Source: Micromonospora ferruginea (GTDB lineage Bacteria; Actinomycetota; Actinomycetes; Mycobacteriales; Micromonosporaceae). From it: 64,000 nucleotides of DNA. A program made the translations under genes and the position numbers. This document shows positions 28,954-37,539 of this stretch, in pieces (position 1 is the stretch's first letter; each line of letters starts with the position of its first letter). The DNA lies in the NCBI RefSeq assembly GCF_013694245.2, contig NZ_CP059322.2:2724001-2788000 (forward strand), written 5' to 3'. The notes below the pieces were generated by a model. The model worked only from the letters and a program-made list of their open reading frames with translations, did not search any database and was not told where the DNA came from.

Positions 28954-30447
28954 CTATGCCTGCGCTGTGGATCCCGGCAGCCACACGGTGAACGCGGTGT
29001 GACCGGGGCGGCTGGCCACCTCGACGCGGCCGTGGTGCGCCTCCACCACGGCGGCCACGATGGCCAGGCCCAGGCCGGTGCTGCCGTGCGCCCGGGAGCG
29101 GGAGCTGTCGCCCCGGGCGAACCGCTCGAACACCTCCGGTTGCAGGTCCGCCGGGATGCCCGGCCCGTCGTCGGCGACCCGGAGTTCGACCCCGCCCGGC
29201 GCCGCCGCCAGCCGGGTGGTCACCGCGGTGCCGGGTGGGGTGTGCACGCGGGCGTTGGCGAGCAGGTTCGCCAGCACCTGGTGCAGCCGGTGCGCGTCGC
29301 CGGTGACGGCGAGCGGCTCGTCCGGCAGGTCGAGCCGCCAGCGGTGCTCCGGGCCGGCCACGTGCGCGTCGCTGACCGCGTTCACCGCCATCGCGGTGAG
29401 GTCGACCGGCTCGGCGGCGAGCGGGCGGCCGGAGTCGAGCCGGGCGAGCAGCAGCAGGTCGTCGACGAGGCTGGTCATCCGGGTGCTCTCCGACTCGACC
29501 CGGCGCAGCGCGTGGGCCACGTCGGGCGGCACCTCCTGCCGGCCGCGGCGGGCCACCTCGGCGTAGCCGCGGATGGCGGCCAGCGGCGTCCGCAGCTCGT
29601 GGCTGGCGTCGGCGACGAACTGGCGTACCCGGGTCTCGCTGGCCTGCCGCGCGGCGAGCGCGGCGGCGACGTGGCCGAGCATCCGGTTGAGCGCGCCGCC
29701 GACCTGGCCGACCTCGGTGCGGGGGTCGGTGTCGGCGGCCGGTACGCGGACGGACAGGGCCACCTCGCCCCGGTCCAGCGGCAGCTCGGTGACCCGGGCG
29801 GCGGTGGCGGCGACCCGGTTGAGCGGGCGCAGCGTGCGGCGCACGATCAGCGCGCCGAGGCCGCCGGCGACGACCAGGCCGGCGCCGATCACCCCGGCCT
29901 GGGCCACCACCATCCACATGACGGTCTCGTCGACCTCGGACAGCGGGATGGCGAAGACGAGGACGTCGCCGTCGGGCATCTGGCGGGCCGCGGCCCGGTA
30001 GTCACCGCGCCCGTCGAGCGCGACGGTGCGCGGCGCGTCGCCGGCGCGGAGCCGGGCCAGCGCGGCGACCTCGTCCACCGGCACCGCGGCCGGCTGCGCG
30101 GACGTCTGCCGGAACGCCACGTCGACCTTCCCGTCGAGCACCCGCGCCGCCACCGACTCGGCCGGGTAGCCGGGCGGGAACCCCGGGCGGAAGCTGTCCG
30201 GCCGAGGCTCCGGCAGGTCGAAGGGTGAGGGCTGCCGCACGTGCCGGCGCGACTCACCGCCGGTGAGCTGGTCGTCGATCCGACCGATCAGGAAGTGCCG
30301 CAGGGCGACCGTGGTCACCCCGCCGACCCCCAGGCTGACCAGCGCCAGCAGCGCCACCACGGAGAGCACCAGGCGGCGGCGCAGCGACCAGCCGGCCAGC
30401 CGGCGCCGCAGCCGCCCGCGTGCGTCACTGGGCGGGCTTGAGGACAT
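28954..30447 (-). CDS. sensor histidine kinase
   Basis: A 497-residue two-helix membrane kinase. TM1 is VLSVVALLALVSLGVGGV, an extracytoplasmic domain of about 120 residues follows, and TM2 is AGVIGAGLVVAGGLGAL with a HAMP linker. The kinase core has the H box ASHELRTPLAAIRGY, the N box VLANLLANARVHT, G1 VADDGPGIP, the F box FERFARGD and G2 GSTGLGLAI. It resembles mycobacterial TrcS. Its start lies 23 bp inside the response-regulator gene, so the pair is translationally coupled. The GT39 and GT2 genes follow on the same strand after 45 bp, suggesting an envelope-glycosylation link. Confidence 0.95.
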   Translation of the reverse strand: MSSSPPSDARGRLRRRLAGWSLRRRLVLSVVALLALVSLGVGGVTTVALRHFLIGRIDDQLTGGESRRHVRQPSPFDLPEPRPDSFRPGFPPGYPAESVAARVLDGKVDVAFRQTSAQPAAVPVDEVAALARLRAGDAPRTVALDGRGDYRAAARQMPDGDVLVFAIPLSEVDETVMWMVVAQAGVIGAGLVVAGGLGALIVRRTLRPLNRVAATAARVTELPLDRGEVALSVRVPAADTDPRTEVGQVGGALNRMLGHVAAALAARQASETRVRQFVADASHELRTPLAAIRGYAEVARRGRQEVPPDVAHALRRVESESTRMTSLVDDLLLLARLDSGRPLAAEPVDLTAMAVNAVSDAHVAGPEHRWRLDLPDEPLAVTGDAHRLHQVLANLLANARVHTPPGTAVTTRLAAAPGGVELRVADDGPGIPADLQPEVFERFARGDSSRSRAHGSTGLGLAIVAAVVEAHHGRVEVASRPGHTAFTVWLPGSTAQA

Positions 30448-31165
30448 AACCCGCCCCGCGCAGCGTGTGGATCATGGGGGCCCGGCCGGCGTCGATCTTC
30501 TTGCGCAGGTACGAGATGTACAGCTCGACCACGTTGGCCTGGCCGCCGAAGTCGTAGTTCCAGACCCGGTCCAGGATCTGCGCCTTGCTGAGCACCCGGC
30601 GCGGGTTGCGCATCAGGTAGCGCAGCAGCTCGAACTCGGTGGCGGTGAGCGTGATCAGGTCGTCGCCGCGGCGGACCTCGTGGCTGTCCTCGTCGAGGCT
30701 GAGGTCGCCGACGGTGAGGACCGCCTCCTCCCGGGCGGCCACCGCGAAACCGGAGCGGCGCAGCAGGGCGCGCAGCCGGGCGATGACCTCCTCCAGGCTG
30801 AACGGCTTGGTCACGTAGTCGTCGCCGCCGACGGTCAGCCCGGCGATGCGCTCCTCCACCGCGTCACGGGCGGTCAGGAAGAGCACCGGCACGCTGGGCG
30901 ACTGCTCGCGCAGGCGGCGCAGCACCTGGAAGCCGTCCAGGTCGGGCAGCATCACGTCGAGCACCACCGCGTCCGGCCGGAACTGCCGGGCCGCGCTGAT
31001 CGCGGCCATCCCGTTGCCGGCGGTGGTCACCTGCCAGCCCTCGTAGCGCAGGGCCATCGACAGCAGGTCGGTGAGGGTCGGCTCGTCGTCGACCACCAGC
31101 ACCCGCACCGGTTCGCCGTCCGGTCGGCGCAACTCGATCCGGCCCTGCGCGGCCTGCCCGTTCAT
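30425..31165 (-). CDS. OmpR-family response regulator
   Basis: About 246 residues. The receiver domain has VRVLVVDDEPTLTDLL, the phospho-acceptor Asp in DAVVLDVMLPDLDGF and the Lys in YVTKPFSLEE. The C-terminal winged helix has ITLTATEFELLRYLMRNPRRVLSKAQILDRVW and VVELYISYLRKKID. It pairs with the overlapping histidine kinase and resembles TrcR. ATG at 31165 has GGGGAG seven bases upstream; ATGs at 31171 and 31180 are alternatives. It is divergent from the SDR gene across about 130 bp. Confidence 0.95.
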   Translation of the reverse strand: MNGQAAQGRIELRRPDGEPVRVLVVDDEPTLTDLLSMALRYEGWQVTTAGNGMAAISAARQFRPDAVVLDVMLPDLDGFQVLRRLREQSPSVPVLFLTARDAVEERIAGLTVGGDDYVTKPFSLEEVIARLRALLRRSGFAVAAREEAVLTVGDLSLDEDSHEVRRGDDLITLTATEFELLRYLMRNPRRVLSKAQILDRVWNYDFGGQANVVELYISYLRKKIDAGRAPMIHTLRGAGYVLKPAQ

Positions 31166-31294
31166 GACCATGCTCCCCATCGTGGACGCGCCCGCTGAAC
31201 CGCTGCTGTCCCGATCCTGTGTACCAGCTGTGGCCGGTCGCGGCGGCGCGTACCGGGGCTTTCCCGGCCGGCTACCCGGTGGTAACTTGCCGGC

Positions 31295-32188
31295 ATGTCC
31301 ATCGACGGTCGTCCCGCCGGCCCGCTGGCCGGCAAGGTGGTGCTGGTGACCGGCGCGGCCCGGGGCATCGGCGCGCACACCGCCAGGCTCGCCGCGGCCC
31401 GGGGCGCGCGGCTGGCGCTCGTCGGGCTGGAACCCGACCGGCTCGCCGCGCTCGCCGCCGAGCTGGGTCCCGGGCACGTCTGGTTCGCCGCCGACGTCAC
31501 CGACCAGTCCGCGCTGGGCGCGGCGGTCGACGGCACCCTCGCCGCGCTCGGCGGGATCGACGCGGTGGTGGCCAACGCCGGGGTCGCCAACCGGGGCACC
31601 ATCGCCGTCGGTGACGTCGAGGCGCTGGTCCGCACCGTCGAGGTCAACCTGGTCGGGGTGATGCGCACGGCCGCGGCGACCGTGCCGGCGCTGATCGACC
31701 GGGGCGGCTACCTGCTGATCGTCTCCTCGGCCGCCGCGTTCGCCGCGCTGCCCGGAATGGCCGCCTACTGCGCCTCCAAGGCCGGCGTCGAGCACTTCGG
31801 CACCGCGATCCGGCTGGAGCTGGCGCACCGCGGCGTGGCGGTGGGCACCGCGCACCCGTCCTGGGTGGACACCGACCTGGTCCGGGAGGCCCGGGCCGAC
31901 CTGCCGGCGTTCGAGTCGGCGCTGGCCCGGCTGCCCTGGCCGATGCGGCGCACCACCACGGTCACCGAGTGCGCCGAGGCGTTCGTCCGGGCGATCGAGC
32001 GACGACGCCGCCGCGTCTACGTGCCACGCGCCGTGGGCGCCGTGCAGGCGGTGCGGTCGGTGCTGGTCAGCCCGCTGGCCGACCGGCTGGTCGGGCGGAC
32101 CGCCCGGGTCACCGTACCGCTGATCGAGGAACAGGCGCGGGCGCTGGGCCGGGGCTTCGGGGTGAGCACGCCGGAGGCCCGGCCGTGA
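31295..32188 (+). CDS. short-chain dehydrogenase/reductase
   Basis: A 297-residue classical SDR. It has the cofactor motif VTGAARGIGAHTARLAA (TGxxxGIG), NAGVANRG, the catalytic Ser in LLIVSSAAAFAALPGMAAYCASKAG and the YxxxK pair in the same stretch (YCASK). The C-terminal extension after residue 230 (RRVYVPRAVGAVQAVRSVL) resembles SDRs acting on lipids or steroids. The stop overlaps the GTG of the alpha/beta hydrolase gene (GTGA), so they form an operon. A role in lipid or alcohol metabolism is likely; the substrate is unknown. Confidence 0.9.
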   Translation: MSIDGRPAGPLAGKVVLVTGAARGIGAHTARLAAARGARLALVGLEPDRLAALAAELGPGHVWFAADVTDQSALGAAVDGTLAALGGIDAVVANAGVANRGTIAVGDVEALVRTVEVNLVGVMRTAAATVPALIDRGGYLLIVSSAAAFAALPGMAAYCASKAGVEHFGTAIRLELAHRGVAVGTAHPSWVDTDLVREARADLPAFESALARLPWPMRRTTTVTECAEAFVRAIERRRRRVYVPRAVGAVQAVRSVLVSPLADRLVGRTARVTVPLIEEQARALGRGFGVSTPEARP

Positions 32189-32982
32189 CCGCCGGAGTGG
32201 AGGTGGTCTTCGAGCGGCGCGGCGCCGGGCCGACGCTGGTGCTGCTGCACGGCATCGGCCACCACTGGGGCGCCTGGCTGCCGGTGCTGGACCGGCTCGC
32301 CGAGACGCACGACGTGATCGCCGTCGACCTGCCCGGCTTCGGCCGCTCGCCGGTGCCCGCCGCCGGCCTGCCCGCCGACATGCCCGCGCTGGTGACCGGC
32401 ATCGTCGAGCTGTTCGCCGCGCTCGGGCTGGAACGCCCGCACGTGGCCGGCAACAGCCTCGGCGGGGCCATCGCGCTGGAGCTGGCCGCCGCCGGCGCGG
32501 TCGCCTCGGCCACCGCGCTGTCGCCGGCCGGCTTCTGCACCGCGCGGGAGCTGCGCTGGGCGCTCACCGTGCTCACGCTGCACCGCAACGCGGCCCGGCT
32601 GCCCGAGCCGGTGCTGCGGCACCTGTTCGCCGCGCCGGCGCTGCGCGCGCTGGCGATGGGCATGCTGCTGGCCCGGCCCAACCGGATGGCGCTCGACGTG
32701 GCGCTCGCCGACGCCCGCGCGCTGCGCGAGGCGCGCGCGTTCCGCGCCGTCGCCCGGGCCGGCCGGGGGTACGCGTTCGCCGGCGCGCCCACCGTCCCGG
32801 TGACCGTGGCGTGGGGCACCCGGGACCGGATCCTGCCCTACCGGCAGGCGGCGCTGGCCCGCACCCGGCTGCCCACCGCCCGGCACCTGGACCTGCCCGG
32901 CTGCGGGCACGTGCCGATGCACGACGACCCGGAGCTGGTCGCCTCGGTCATCCTCGGCACCACCGGCGCCGGGCCGGCCTGA
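32185..32982 (+). CDS. alpha/beta hydrolase
   Basis: A 265-residue alpha/beta-hydrolase. The oxyanion strand is TLVLLHGIGHHWGAW, the nucleophile Ser lies in VAGNSLGGAIALELA (G-N-S-L-G), the acid is probably the Asp in AWGTRDRILPY and the His is in GCGHVPMHDDP. The cap region (PEPVLRHLFAAPALRALAMG) is helical. Such enzymes hydrolyse esters or C-C bonds. GTG at 32185 overlaps the SDR stop by four bases and gives a standard N-terminus, so the pair probably works on the same metabolite. Confidence 0.9.
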   Translation: MTAGVEVVFERRGAGPTLVLLHGIGHHWGAWLPVLDRLAETHDVIAVDLPGFGRSPVPAAGLPADMPALVTGIVELFAALGLERPHVAGNSLGGAIALELAAAGAVASATALSPAGFCTARELRWALTVLTLHRNAARLPEPVLRHLFAAPALRALAMGMLLARPNRMALDVALADARALREARAFRAVARAGRGYAFAGAPTVPVTVAWGTRDRILPYRQAALARTRLPTARHLDLPGCGHVPMHDDPELVASVILGTTGAGPA

Positions 32983-32988
32983 ACCGGG

Positions 32989-33213
32989 TCACTCGCTCGC
33001 GCCGAACGGGTCGGTACGCACGTAGCGCATGGTCCAGCCGTCCGCCCCGGCGCGCCCGCCGCGCTCGTAGAGGTGGTCCGCCACCCCGTCGGCCGGCCGG
33101 TCCGGGTGGCGCATGATCCAGCGGGCCGGTGGCGCGCCGTCCGGTTCGGCCGGCAGCTCCCGGACGAGGTCGTCGGCCGGCCCGCCGACGAACCGCACGC
33201 GCACCAGCGTCAC
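32989..33213 (-). CDS. small uncharacterised protein (74 aa)
   Basis: A 74-residue acidic/basic mixed protein that begins MTLVRVRFVGGPADDLVREL and continues RWIMRHP, then HLYERGGR. VRFVGGPxDG with a later HxYE pattern is seen in small actinobacterial hypotheticals. It has no signal peptide or helix. It is convergent with the alpha/beta hydrolase gene, only 6 bp apart. Function is unknown. Confidence 0.7.
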   Translation of the reverse strand: MTLVRVRFVGGPADDLVRELPAEPDGAPPARWIMRHPDRPADGVADHLYERGGRAGADGWTMRYVRTDPFGASE

Positions 33214-33349
33214 CGCTCACCCTCCGTCCCCGCGTCGACACCTCCGTTCGCGAAGCTACCCCGCCCACCGGCTCGCCTTCGGCGGTTTGCACAGCTCGGA
33301 GGCCGGGTAGCGGAACCCGGGGGCACCGGATGAGGGCGAGGAGACATCG

Positions 33350-34297
33350 ATGAGGACGCTGGGCGGGCGGTACGAGCTCGAACAGCGAGCCGGCCTTGGT
33401 GGCATGTCGGAGGTCTGGCGGGCGCACGACCGCGTGCTGGACCGGACCGTCGCCATCAAGCTGATCTCGCCCGGGCTCGACGGCGACGCCGGCTCGGTGG
33501 AACGGATCCAGGCCGAGGCCCGCTCGGCGGCCCGGCTGGTGCATCCGAACGTCGCCAGCGTGCACGACTTCGGCACCGCCACGCTGCCCGACGGGCGGCC
33601 GGTGCCGTACATCGTGATGGAGCTGGCCGAGGGGGAGACGCTCGCCGCGCACCTGCGCGCCGGTCCGCTGGACTGGCGCATCGCGGTGCGGGTCTGCGCC
33701 GAGGTGTGCGCCGCGCTGGCCGCCGCGCACGGGCACGGCATCGTGCACCGGGACGTGAAACCGGCGAACGTGATCCTCACCCCGTCCGGGGTGAAGGTGC
33801 TCGACTTCGGCATCGCCACCCCGGCCGGCGCGCCGGACCACACGCCGGAGGGGATCGTCGTGGGCACCCCGGCCTACCTGGCGCCGGAGCAGCTCGACCG
33901 GCAGCCGGCCACCCCGGCCGCCGACATGTACGCGCTCGGCGTGCTGCTCTACTACTGCCTGACCGGCCGGCTGCCGTACGAGGCCGGCAGCACCACCCAG
34001 CTCCTCGGCGCGCGTCGCCGCCGGCCGCCGCAGCCGCTGCCGGAGGTCCCCGGGCTGCCGCCGGAGGTCGCGGAGCTGTGCGACCGCTGCCTCGACGCCG
34101 ATCCGGCCGCGCGGCCGACCAGCCCGATGGCCGCGCTGCTGCTGGCCGAGGCGGTGGACGCGCGCATCTACGTGCCGATGACCGTGCTGCTGCCCCGGCA
34201 GCGGGTGCGGGAGGTGTCGCCGTGGACCGACCGGGCCGCCGCGGAGGAGACCGAGGCGATGGCGGTGGACGCCGCCACCAGCGGCGGGATCCGCTGA
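33350..34297 (+). CDS. serine/threonine protein kinase, soluble
   Basis: A 315-residue Hanks-type kinase. It has the Gly loop AGLGGMSEVWRAHD, VAIKL with the ATP-binding Lys, the catalytic loop IVHRDVKPANVIL, the DFGIA Mg-binding motif and the activation segment GTPAYLAPEQL. The C-lobe ends near residue 265, followed by about 50 residues without a membrane helix or sensor domain, unlike PknA/PknB. It is thus cytosolic. ATG at 33350 has GAGGAGA six bases upstream. It stands alone and its substrates are unknown. Confidence 0.95.
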   Translation: MRTLGGRYELEQRAGLGGMSEVWRAHDRVLDRTVAIKLISPGLDGDAGSVERIQAEARSAARLVHPNVASVHDFGTATLPDGRPVPYIVMELAEGETLAAHLRAGPLDWRIAVRVCAEVCAALAAAHGHGIVHRDVKPANVILTPSGVKVLDFGIATPAGAPDHTPEGIVVGTPAYLAPEQLDRQPATPAADMYALGVLLYYCLTGRLPYEAGSTTQLLGARRRRPPQPLPEVPGLPPEVAELCDRCLDADPAARPTSPMAALLLAEAVDARIYVPMTVLLPRQRVREVSPWTDRAAAEETEAMAVDAATSGGIR

Positions 34298-34372
34298 CGT
34301 ACTGCCGGCCCGGCCGCGGTTTCGCCGCTCGGGGGCCGGGAACGCCTGCCGGTGAGTGACGGGAGGCACGCG

Positions 34373-34801
34373 ATGCCGGATCCGAGTTCCTGGCTGGCCG
34401 AGTCGGCCACGGCGACCGCGGCGGGTGGTCACGTACGCACCGACGACGGCGGTCTCTCCTCCGCCCTGGCGTCCCCGCTGGCGCCGCACTGCACCGGACT
34501 GACGCCGGAGCAGCTCCTGGCCGCCGCGTTCGCCTCGTGCCTGCACCACGCCGCGGTGGAGGCGGCCGGCGAGATCACCGACGAGGCGCACACCGTGCAG
34601 GTGACCGCGGAGGCGAAGCTGGGCCGCGACGACGACGGCCGCTACCGGGCCGACGTGCACGCCGAGATCTCCTCGGCCGGGCTCACCCGCGAGCAGTTGT
34701 CCGACCTGGTGGCGTACGCCGATCGGCTCTGGCCGTTCTCCAGCGGCGACCCGAGCCGGCACCGGCTCACGGTCACCCCGGCCGAGAACGGCCGGCACTG
34801 A
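34373..34801 (+). CDS. OsmC/Ohr family protein lacking the second catalytic Cys
   Basis: A 142-residue OsmC-fold protein. The first redox Cys is Cys56 in LLAAAFASCLHHAAVEAAG. In Ohr/OsmC peroxidases the second Cys sits in a xxVCPYS motif; here the aligned stretch is DRLWPFSSG with Trp120 in its place. The usual two-Cys hydroperoxide reduction is therefore doubtful. The protein may be a one-Cys variant or a binding protein. ATG at 34373 follows GGGAGG; a GTG seven codons upstream lacks support. It is 75 bp downstream of the kinase gene on the same strand. Confidence 0.85.
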   Translation: MPDPSSWLAESATATAAGGHVRTDDGGLSSALASPLAPHCTGLTPEQLLAAAFASCLHHAAVEAAGEITDEAHTVQVTAEAKLGRDDDGRYRADVHAEISSAGLTREQLSDLVAYADRLWPFSSGDPSRHRLTVTPAENGRH

Positions 34802-34810
34802 GCGCGCGTC

Positions 34811-35770
34811 TCACCAGCGGAAGCCGGCGGTGACCGCGCGGTGGTCGGTGTCCGGGGTGTGCACCACGCCGGCGGTGGTCGGGGTGAGCCCCCGGTAGAG
34901 GACGTGGTCCGGGCGGGTCAGCGGGACCTGCGCCGGCCAGGTGAAGCCGAAGCCCTGACCGGCCTCGGCCTGGGCGTCGCCGAGCAGCCGGGTCAGCGGG
35001 GTGAAGGCCCGGTCGGTGGTGGCGGTGTTCAGGTCGCCGAGCACCACCAGCCGTTCGGCGGGGTCGGCGCGCACCGTGCGGGCCAGTGCCGTCACCGTCT
35101 CGTCCCGGGTGGCGGTGTGACCGGCCCGGGCTGAGCCGAGGTGCACGACGTACACGGTCAGGTCGCCCGGTGGCGCGGCCACCACGGCGCGCAGGGCCCG
35201 GTCCCAGCCCAGCCCGGTGTCCACGCCGTGCGCCTCGCGGATCGGCCAGCGACTCCACAGGGCGACGGTGGAGACCGACGTCCGGTGCGGGTAGCGGCCG
35301 GCCAGCGCGGGCGCCACCCGCTGGTCGTCGTCGACCTCCTGCAGCCCGATCAGGTCCGGGGCGTCGCCGGCCAGCGCGCCGACGGTGGCGGCCGGGTCGG
35401 GGTTTCCGGCGCGCAGGTTCTGGCTGGCCACCCGCACGGCGGTGCCGTCGGCGCCGGCGGCCGGGGGCAGCCAGGCGCGGCCGAAGAGGCCGGCCCAGAC
35501 CAGCGCCGGCAGCAGCACCGCGAGCAGCGCGCGGCGGGAGCGGCGCAGCAGCGCCGCCAGCCCGAGCAGGGGTACGCCGAGACCGAGCAGCGGGGTGACG
35601 CTGTCCACCAGGCTGCCCAGGCCCTGCACGTTGGGCACCGCCCGGTGCCCGAGCAGGAGCGCGGTGAGCAGCACGGCACAGGTGACGACGACGATCCCCC
35701 GCCGACCCCGGCGGCCGGCGGGTTCCCCGGCGGCCCGCTCGTCGACCATCTGCTCCGTCACCGTCCGCAT
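34811..35770 (-). CDS. membrane-anchored endonuclease/exonuclease/phosphatase family protein
   Basis: A 319-residue protein. Three N-terminal helices (IVVVTCAVLLTALLLG; VTPLLGLGVPLLGLAALL; ALLAVLLPALVWAGLF) precede an EEP-fold catalytic domain. This has VASQNLRAGNP, the Glu in DLIGLQEVDDDQRVAP, LVVLGDLNTATTDRAF and the final TPDTDHRAVTAGF (SDH-like). The domain would face outside and hydrolyse phosphodiesters such as DNA, nucleotides or phospholipids. ATG at 35770 has a weak ribosome site; ATG at 35749 with GGAG close upstream may be the true start. Confidence 0.85.
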   Translation of the reverse strand: MRTVTEQMVDERAAGEPAGRRGRRGIVVVTCAVLLTALLLGHRAVPNVQGLGSLVDSVTPLLGLGVPLLGLAALLRRSRRALLAVLLPALVWAGLFGRAWLPPAAGADGTAVRVASQNLRAGNPDPAATVGALAGDAPDLIGLQEVDDDQRVAPALAGRYPHRTSVSTVALWSRWPIREAHGVDTGLGWDRALRAVVAAPPGDLTVYVVHLGSARAGHTATRDETVTALARTVRADPAERLVVLGDLNTATTDRAFTPLTRLLGDAQAEAGQGFGFTWPAQVPLTRPDHVLYRGLTPTTAGVVHTPDTDHRAVTAGFRW

Positions 35771-36090
35771 CGTATCGAGCGGACGGACGTTCCGGGCGGC
35801 CGATTCCGGTACGCCGGGCCCCTCGCGCCCTCGGCGACCCGGTGGGTGGCGGAGACCCAGGTGAACCGGGTGCCCTCGGCCGAACGGGGGAGGCCATGAG
35901 CGGCGGCGTCGCAGACCGGCGGATGTCGTTTTCCTGCCGTCAAAACCGACATGCGGGATCTTCCGGAGACCGGAGGTTGGTGCGGTTCGTGATCTACCGA
36001 CGGTAATGCGGGGGCGGATTCCGGCAAAGTGTGGCGCACCCCACCAAGTAGCCCGATGGCAAGCGCCGGGAAGATCTCTAGCCTCGGCGA
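35771..36090. other. 320-bp divergent spacer with a hairpin
   Basis: No gene is evident. The spacer should hold promoters for the minus-strand nuclease gene and the plus-strand cell-wall-enzyme gene. The arms ATGTCGTTTT (35923-35932) and AAAACCGACAT (35942-35952) form a hairpin with one bulged base. The long leader before the plus-strand gene could house an RNA element, but I could not match it to a known class by eye. Confidence 0.5.
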
Positions 36091-36927
36091 GTGCACCCCG
36101 ACCACTCCGATCCCCAGCCCCTGTCCGCGACTCGCCCGGCTCGCCGAACGATCGACCCGACATCGGCCGAACGGAGGGTGGGCCGGCATCGCGCCCCGGA
36201 GCCGCCCCGACGCGGCCCGGGACGCTCCACCCCCGGCCGGATCGCGGTCGCCACCGGCGTGACCTGCTGCCTCGGCCTGGTCGGCGTGGTCGGCGTCGGC
36301 GAGGCCGCACCGCCGGACCTGACGGTCAGCGAGGCGCTCGCCGACCGCGCCGCCGTCGAACAGCGGGCCTCCCGCGACTTCACCCGCGTCGCGCCGCCGG
36401 TCGCCGCACCGACGCCGCCGGCGCCGTCCGCCACGCCGAGCCCCGTACCGGCCCGGAAGAAGGCGCCGCGCAAGGCGGTCCGCCCCACGCACCCGCGCCC
36501 CGTCGCCGGACTCGACCAGCGGCAGATGGACAACGCGAAGGCCGTCGTCGACGTCGGGCGGGACATGAAGCTGCCGCGCCGGGCGCTGGTGGTGGCGGTG
36601 GCCACCGCCATGCAGGAGAGCGACCTCTACAACCTGGCCAGCGACGTGCTGCCGGAGTCGTTCGACCACCCGCACCAGGGCAGCGGCTCCGACCACGACT
36701 CGGTCGGGCTGTTCCAGCAGCGCCCGAGCAGCGGCTGGGGCACGGTCGCCCAGCTCATGCGTCCCGCGTACGCGGCCCGGGCGTTCTACACCGCGCTGGC
36801 CGAGGTGCCCGGCTGGGAGGACATGAGCGTCACCGGGGCCGCCCAGGCGGTGCAGGTCTCCGCGTTCCCGGACGCCTACGCCAAGCACGAGGACCGGGCC
36901 ACCAGCGTGGTGGCGGCACTGACCTGA
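36091..36927 (+). CDS. secreted lytic-transglycosylase-like protein
   Basis: A 278-residue protein. A basic N-terminal stretch of about 48 residues precedes a hydrophobic segment (IAVATGVTCCLGLVGVVGVG), which is a signal peptide or anchor. A Pro/Ala-rich linker (APTPPAPSATPSPVP) follows, then a C-terminal domain with LPRRALVVAVATAMQESDLYNLAS and DHDSVGLFQQRPSSGWGT. The Glu in MQESDLYN and the GLFQQR block are those of goose-lysozyme/SLT-type hydrolases. It probably cleaves peptidoglycan glycan strands outside the membrane. GTG at 36091 is the only in-frame start giving the full basic head. Confidence 0.75.
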   Translation: MHPDHSDPQPLSATRPARRTIDPTSAERRVGRHRAPEPPRRGPGRSTPGRIAVATGVTCCLGLVGVVGVGEAAPPDLTVSEALADRAAVEQRASRDFTRVAPPVAAPTPPAPSATPSPVPARKKAPRKAVRPTHPRPVAGLDQRQMDNAKAVVDVGRDMKLPRRALVVAVATAMQESDLYNLASDVLPESFDHPHQGSGSDHDSVGLFQQRPSSGWGTVAQLMRPAYAARAFYTALAEVPGWEDMSVTGAAQAVQVSAFPDAYAKHEDRATSVVAALT

Positions 36928-36930
36928 CGG

Positions 36931-36954
36931 CGCCTGCGCCTGCGCCTGCGCCTG
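36931..36954 (+). repeat. hexanucleotide tandem repeat CGCCTG x4
   Basis: Four exact CGCCTG units lie between the stop of the lytic-transglycosylase-like gene and the adjoining GC-rich repeat. They are non-coding and prone to slippage. Confidence 0.9.
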
Positions 36955-37005
36955 TTAGGCGGGGGCCCCGCCTCTACCGAAAGCGTTAAGCGGGGGCCCT
37001 TCCTT
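36955..37005. repeat. GGGGCCCC-core intergenic repeat, copy 6
   Basis: Inverted copy with linker TACCGAAAGCGTTAAG, between two convergent genes. It directly abuts the stop of the DivIVA-like gene. Confidence 0.92.
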
Positions 37006-37419
37006 TCACCGCACGCCGGAGAGGATGTCGTCGACGCGGGCCTCGTGGCGTCGCCGGGCCAGCAGCGCGGCCTCGAACTCGCGACGCGCCCGCACCGCCT
37101 CGGCGTACGCCTCCTCGCGCACCCGGCGGGCCTCGTCCCGGGCGGCCTCCAGCTCGGCGCGCGCGCGGGCCAGCAGGGCGGCGGCCTCCCGCTCGGCGGC
37201 GCCCGGAGCGGCGGCGGTCGCGTCCTCGGCCGGCGCGGCGCGACGCCTGAGGAAGTCGCCGAGGTGCCGGGCGTCCAGCCGGATCTGGTCCCACTCCCGG
37301 CCCGAGCCCGCGGCGCCCTCCACGCGCGCCGCCAGCCGGCCCAGTTGGAGGTCCAACTCGTCGAGGCAGGAATCCACCTGACGCCGGTCGTAACCGGACT
37401 CCACCATCGAGAACCTCAT
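37006..37419 (-). CDS. DivIVA-like coiled-coil protein
   Basis: A 137-residue protein. The N-terminus MRFSMVESGYDRRQVDSCLD resembles the DivIVA/Wag31 membrane-binding motif (GY-x-x-xxVDxxLD). It is followed by a charged coiled coil rich in Ala, Arg and Glu (ALLARARAELEAARDEARRV and onward). DivIVA relatives bind curved membrane and organise polar growth or septation. This one is short, perhaps an accessory scaffold. ATG at 37419 was chosen because family homology begins there; the open frame extends 26 codons further. It follows the response regulator on the same strand after 120 bp. Confidence 0.75.
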   Translation of the reverse strand: MRFSMVESGYDRRQVDSCLDELDLQLGRLAARVEGAAGSGREWDQIRLDARHLGDFLRRRAAPAEDATAAAPGAAEREAAALLARARAELEAARDEARRVREEAYAEAVRARREFEAALLARRRHEARVDDILSGVR

Positions 37420-37539
37420 CGTCGCCCCCCAGGCAGCCGCGTACGTACCCCCACCGACGATCCTGCGGGGCGGGCGGGGCCGGGGACGGCCGTTCACGCA
37501 AAAATGTTCAGCATCCGCCAGGGGCGGGCCGGCGGGCCG

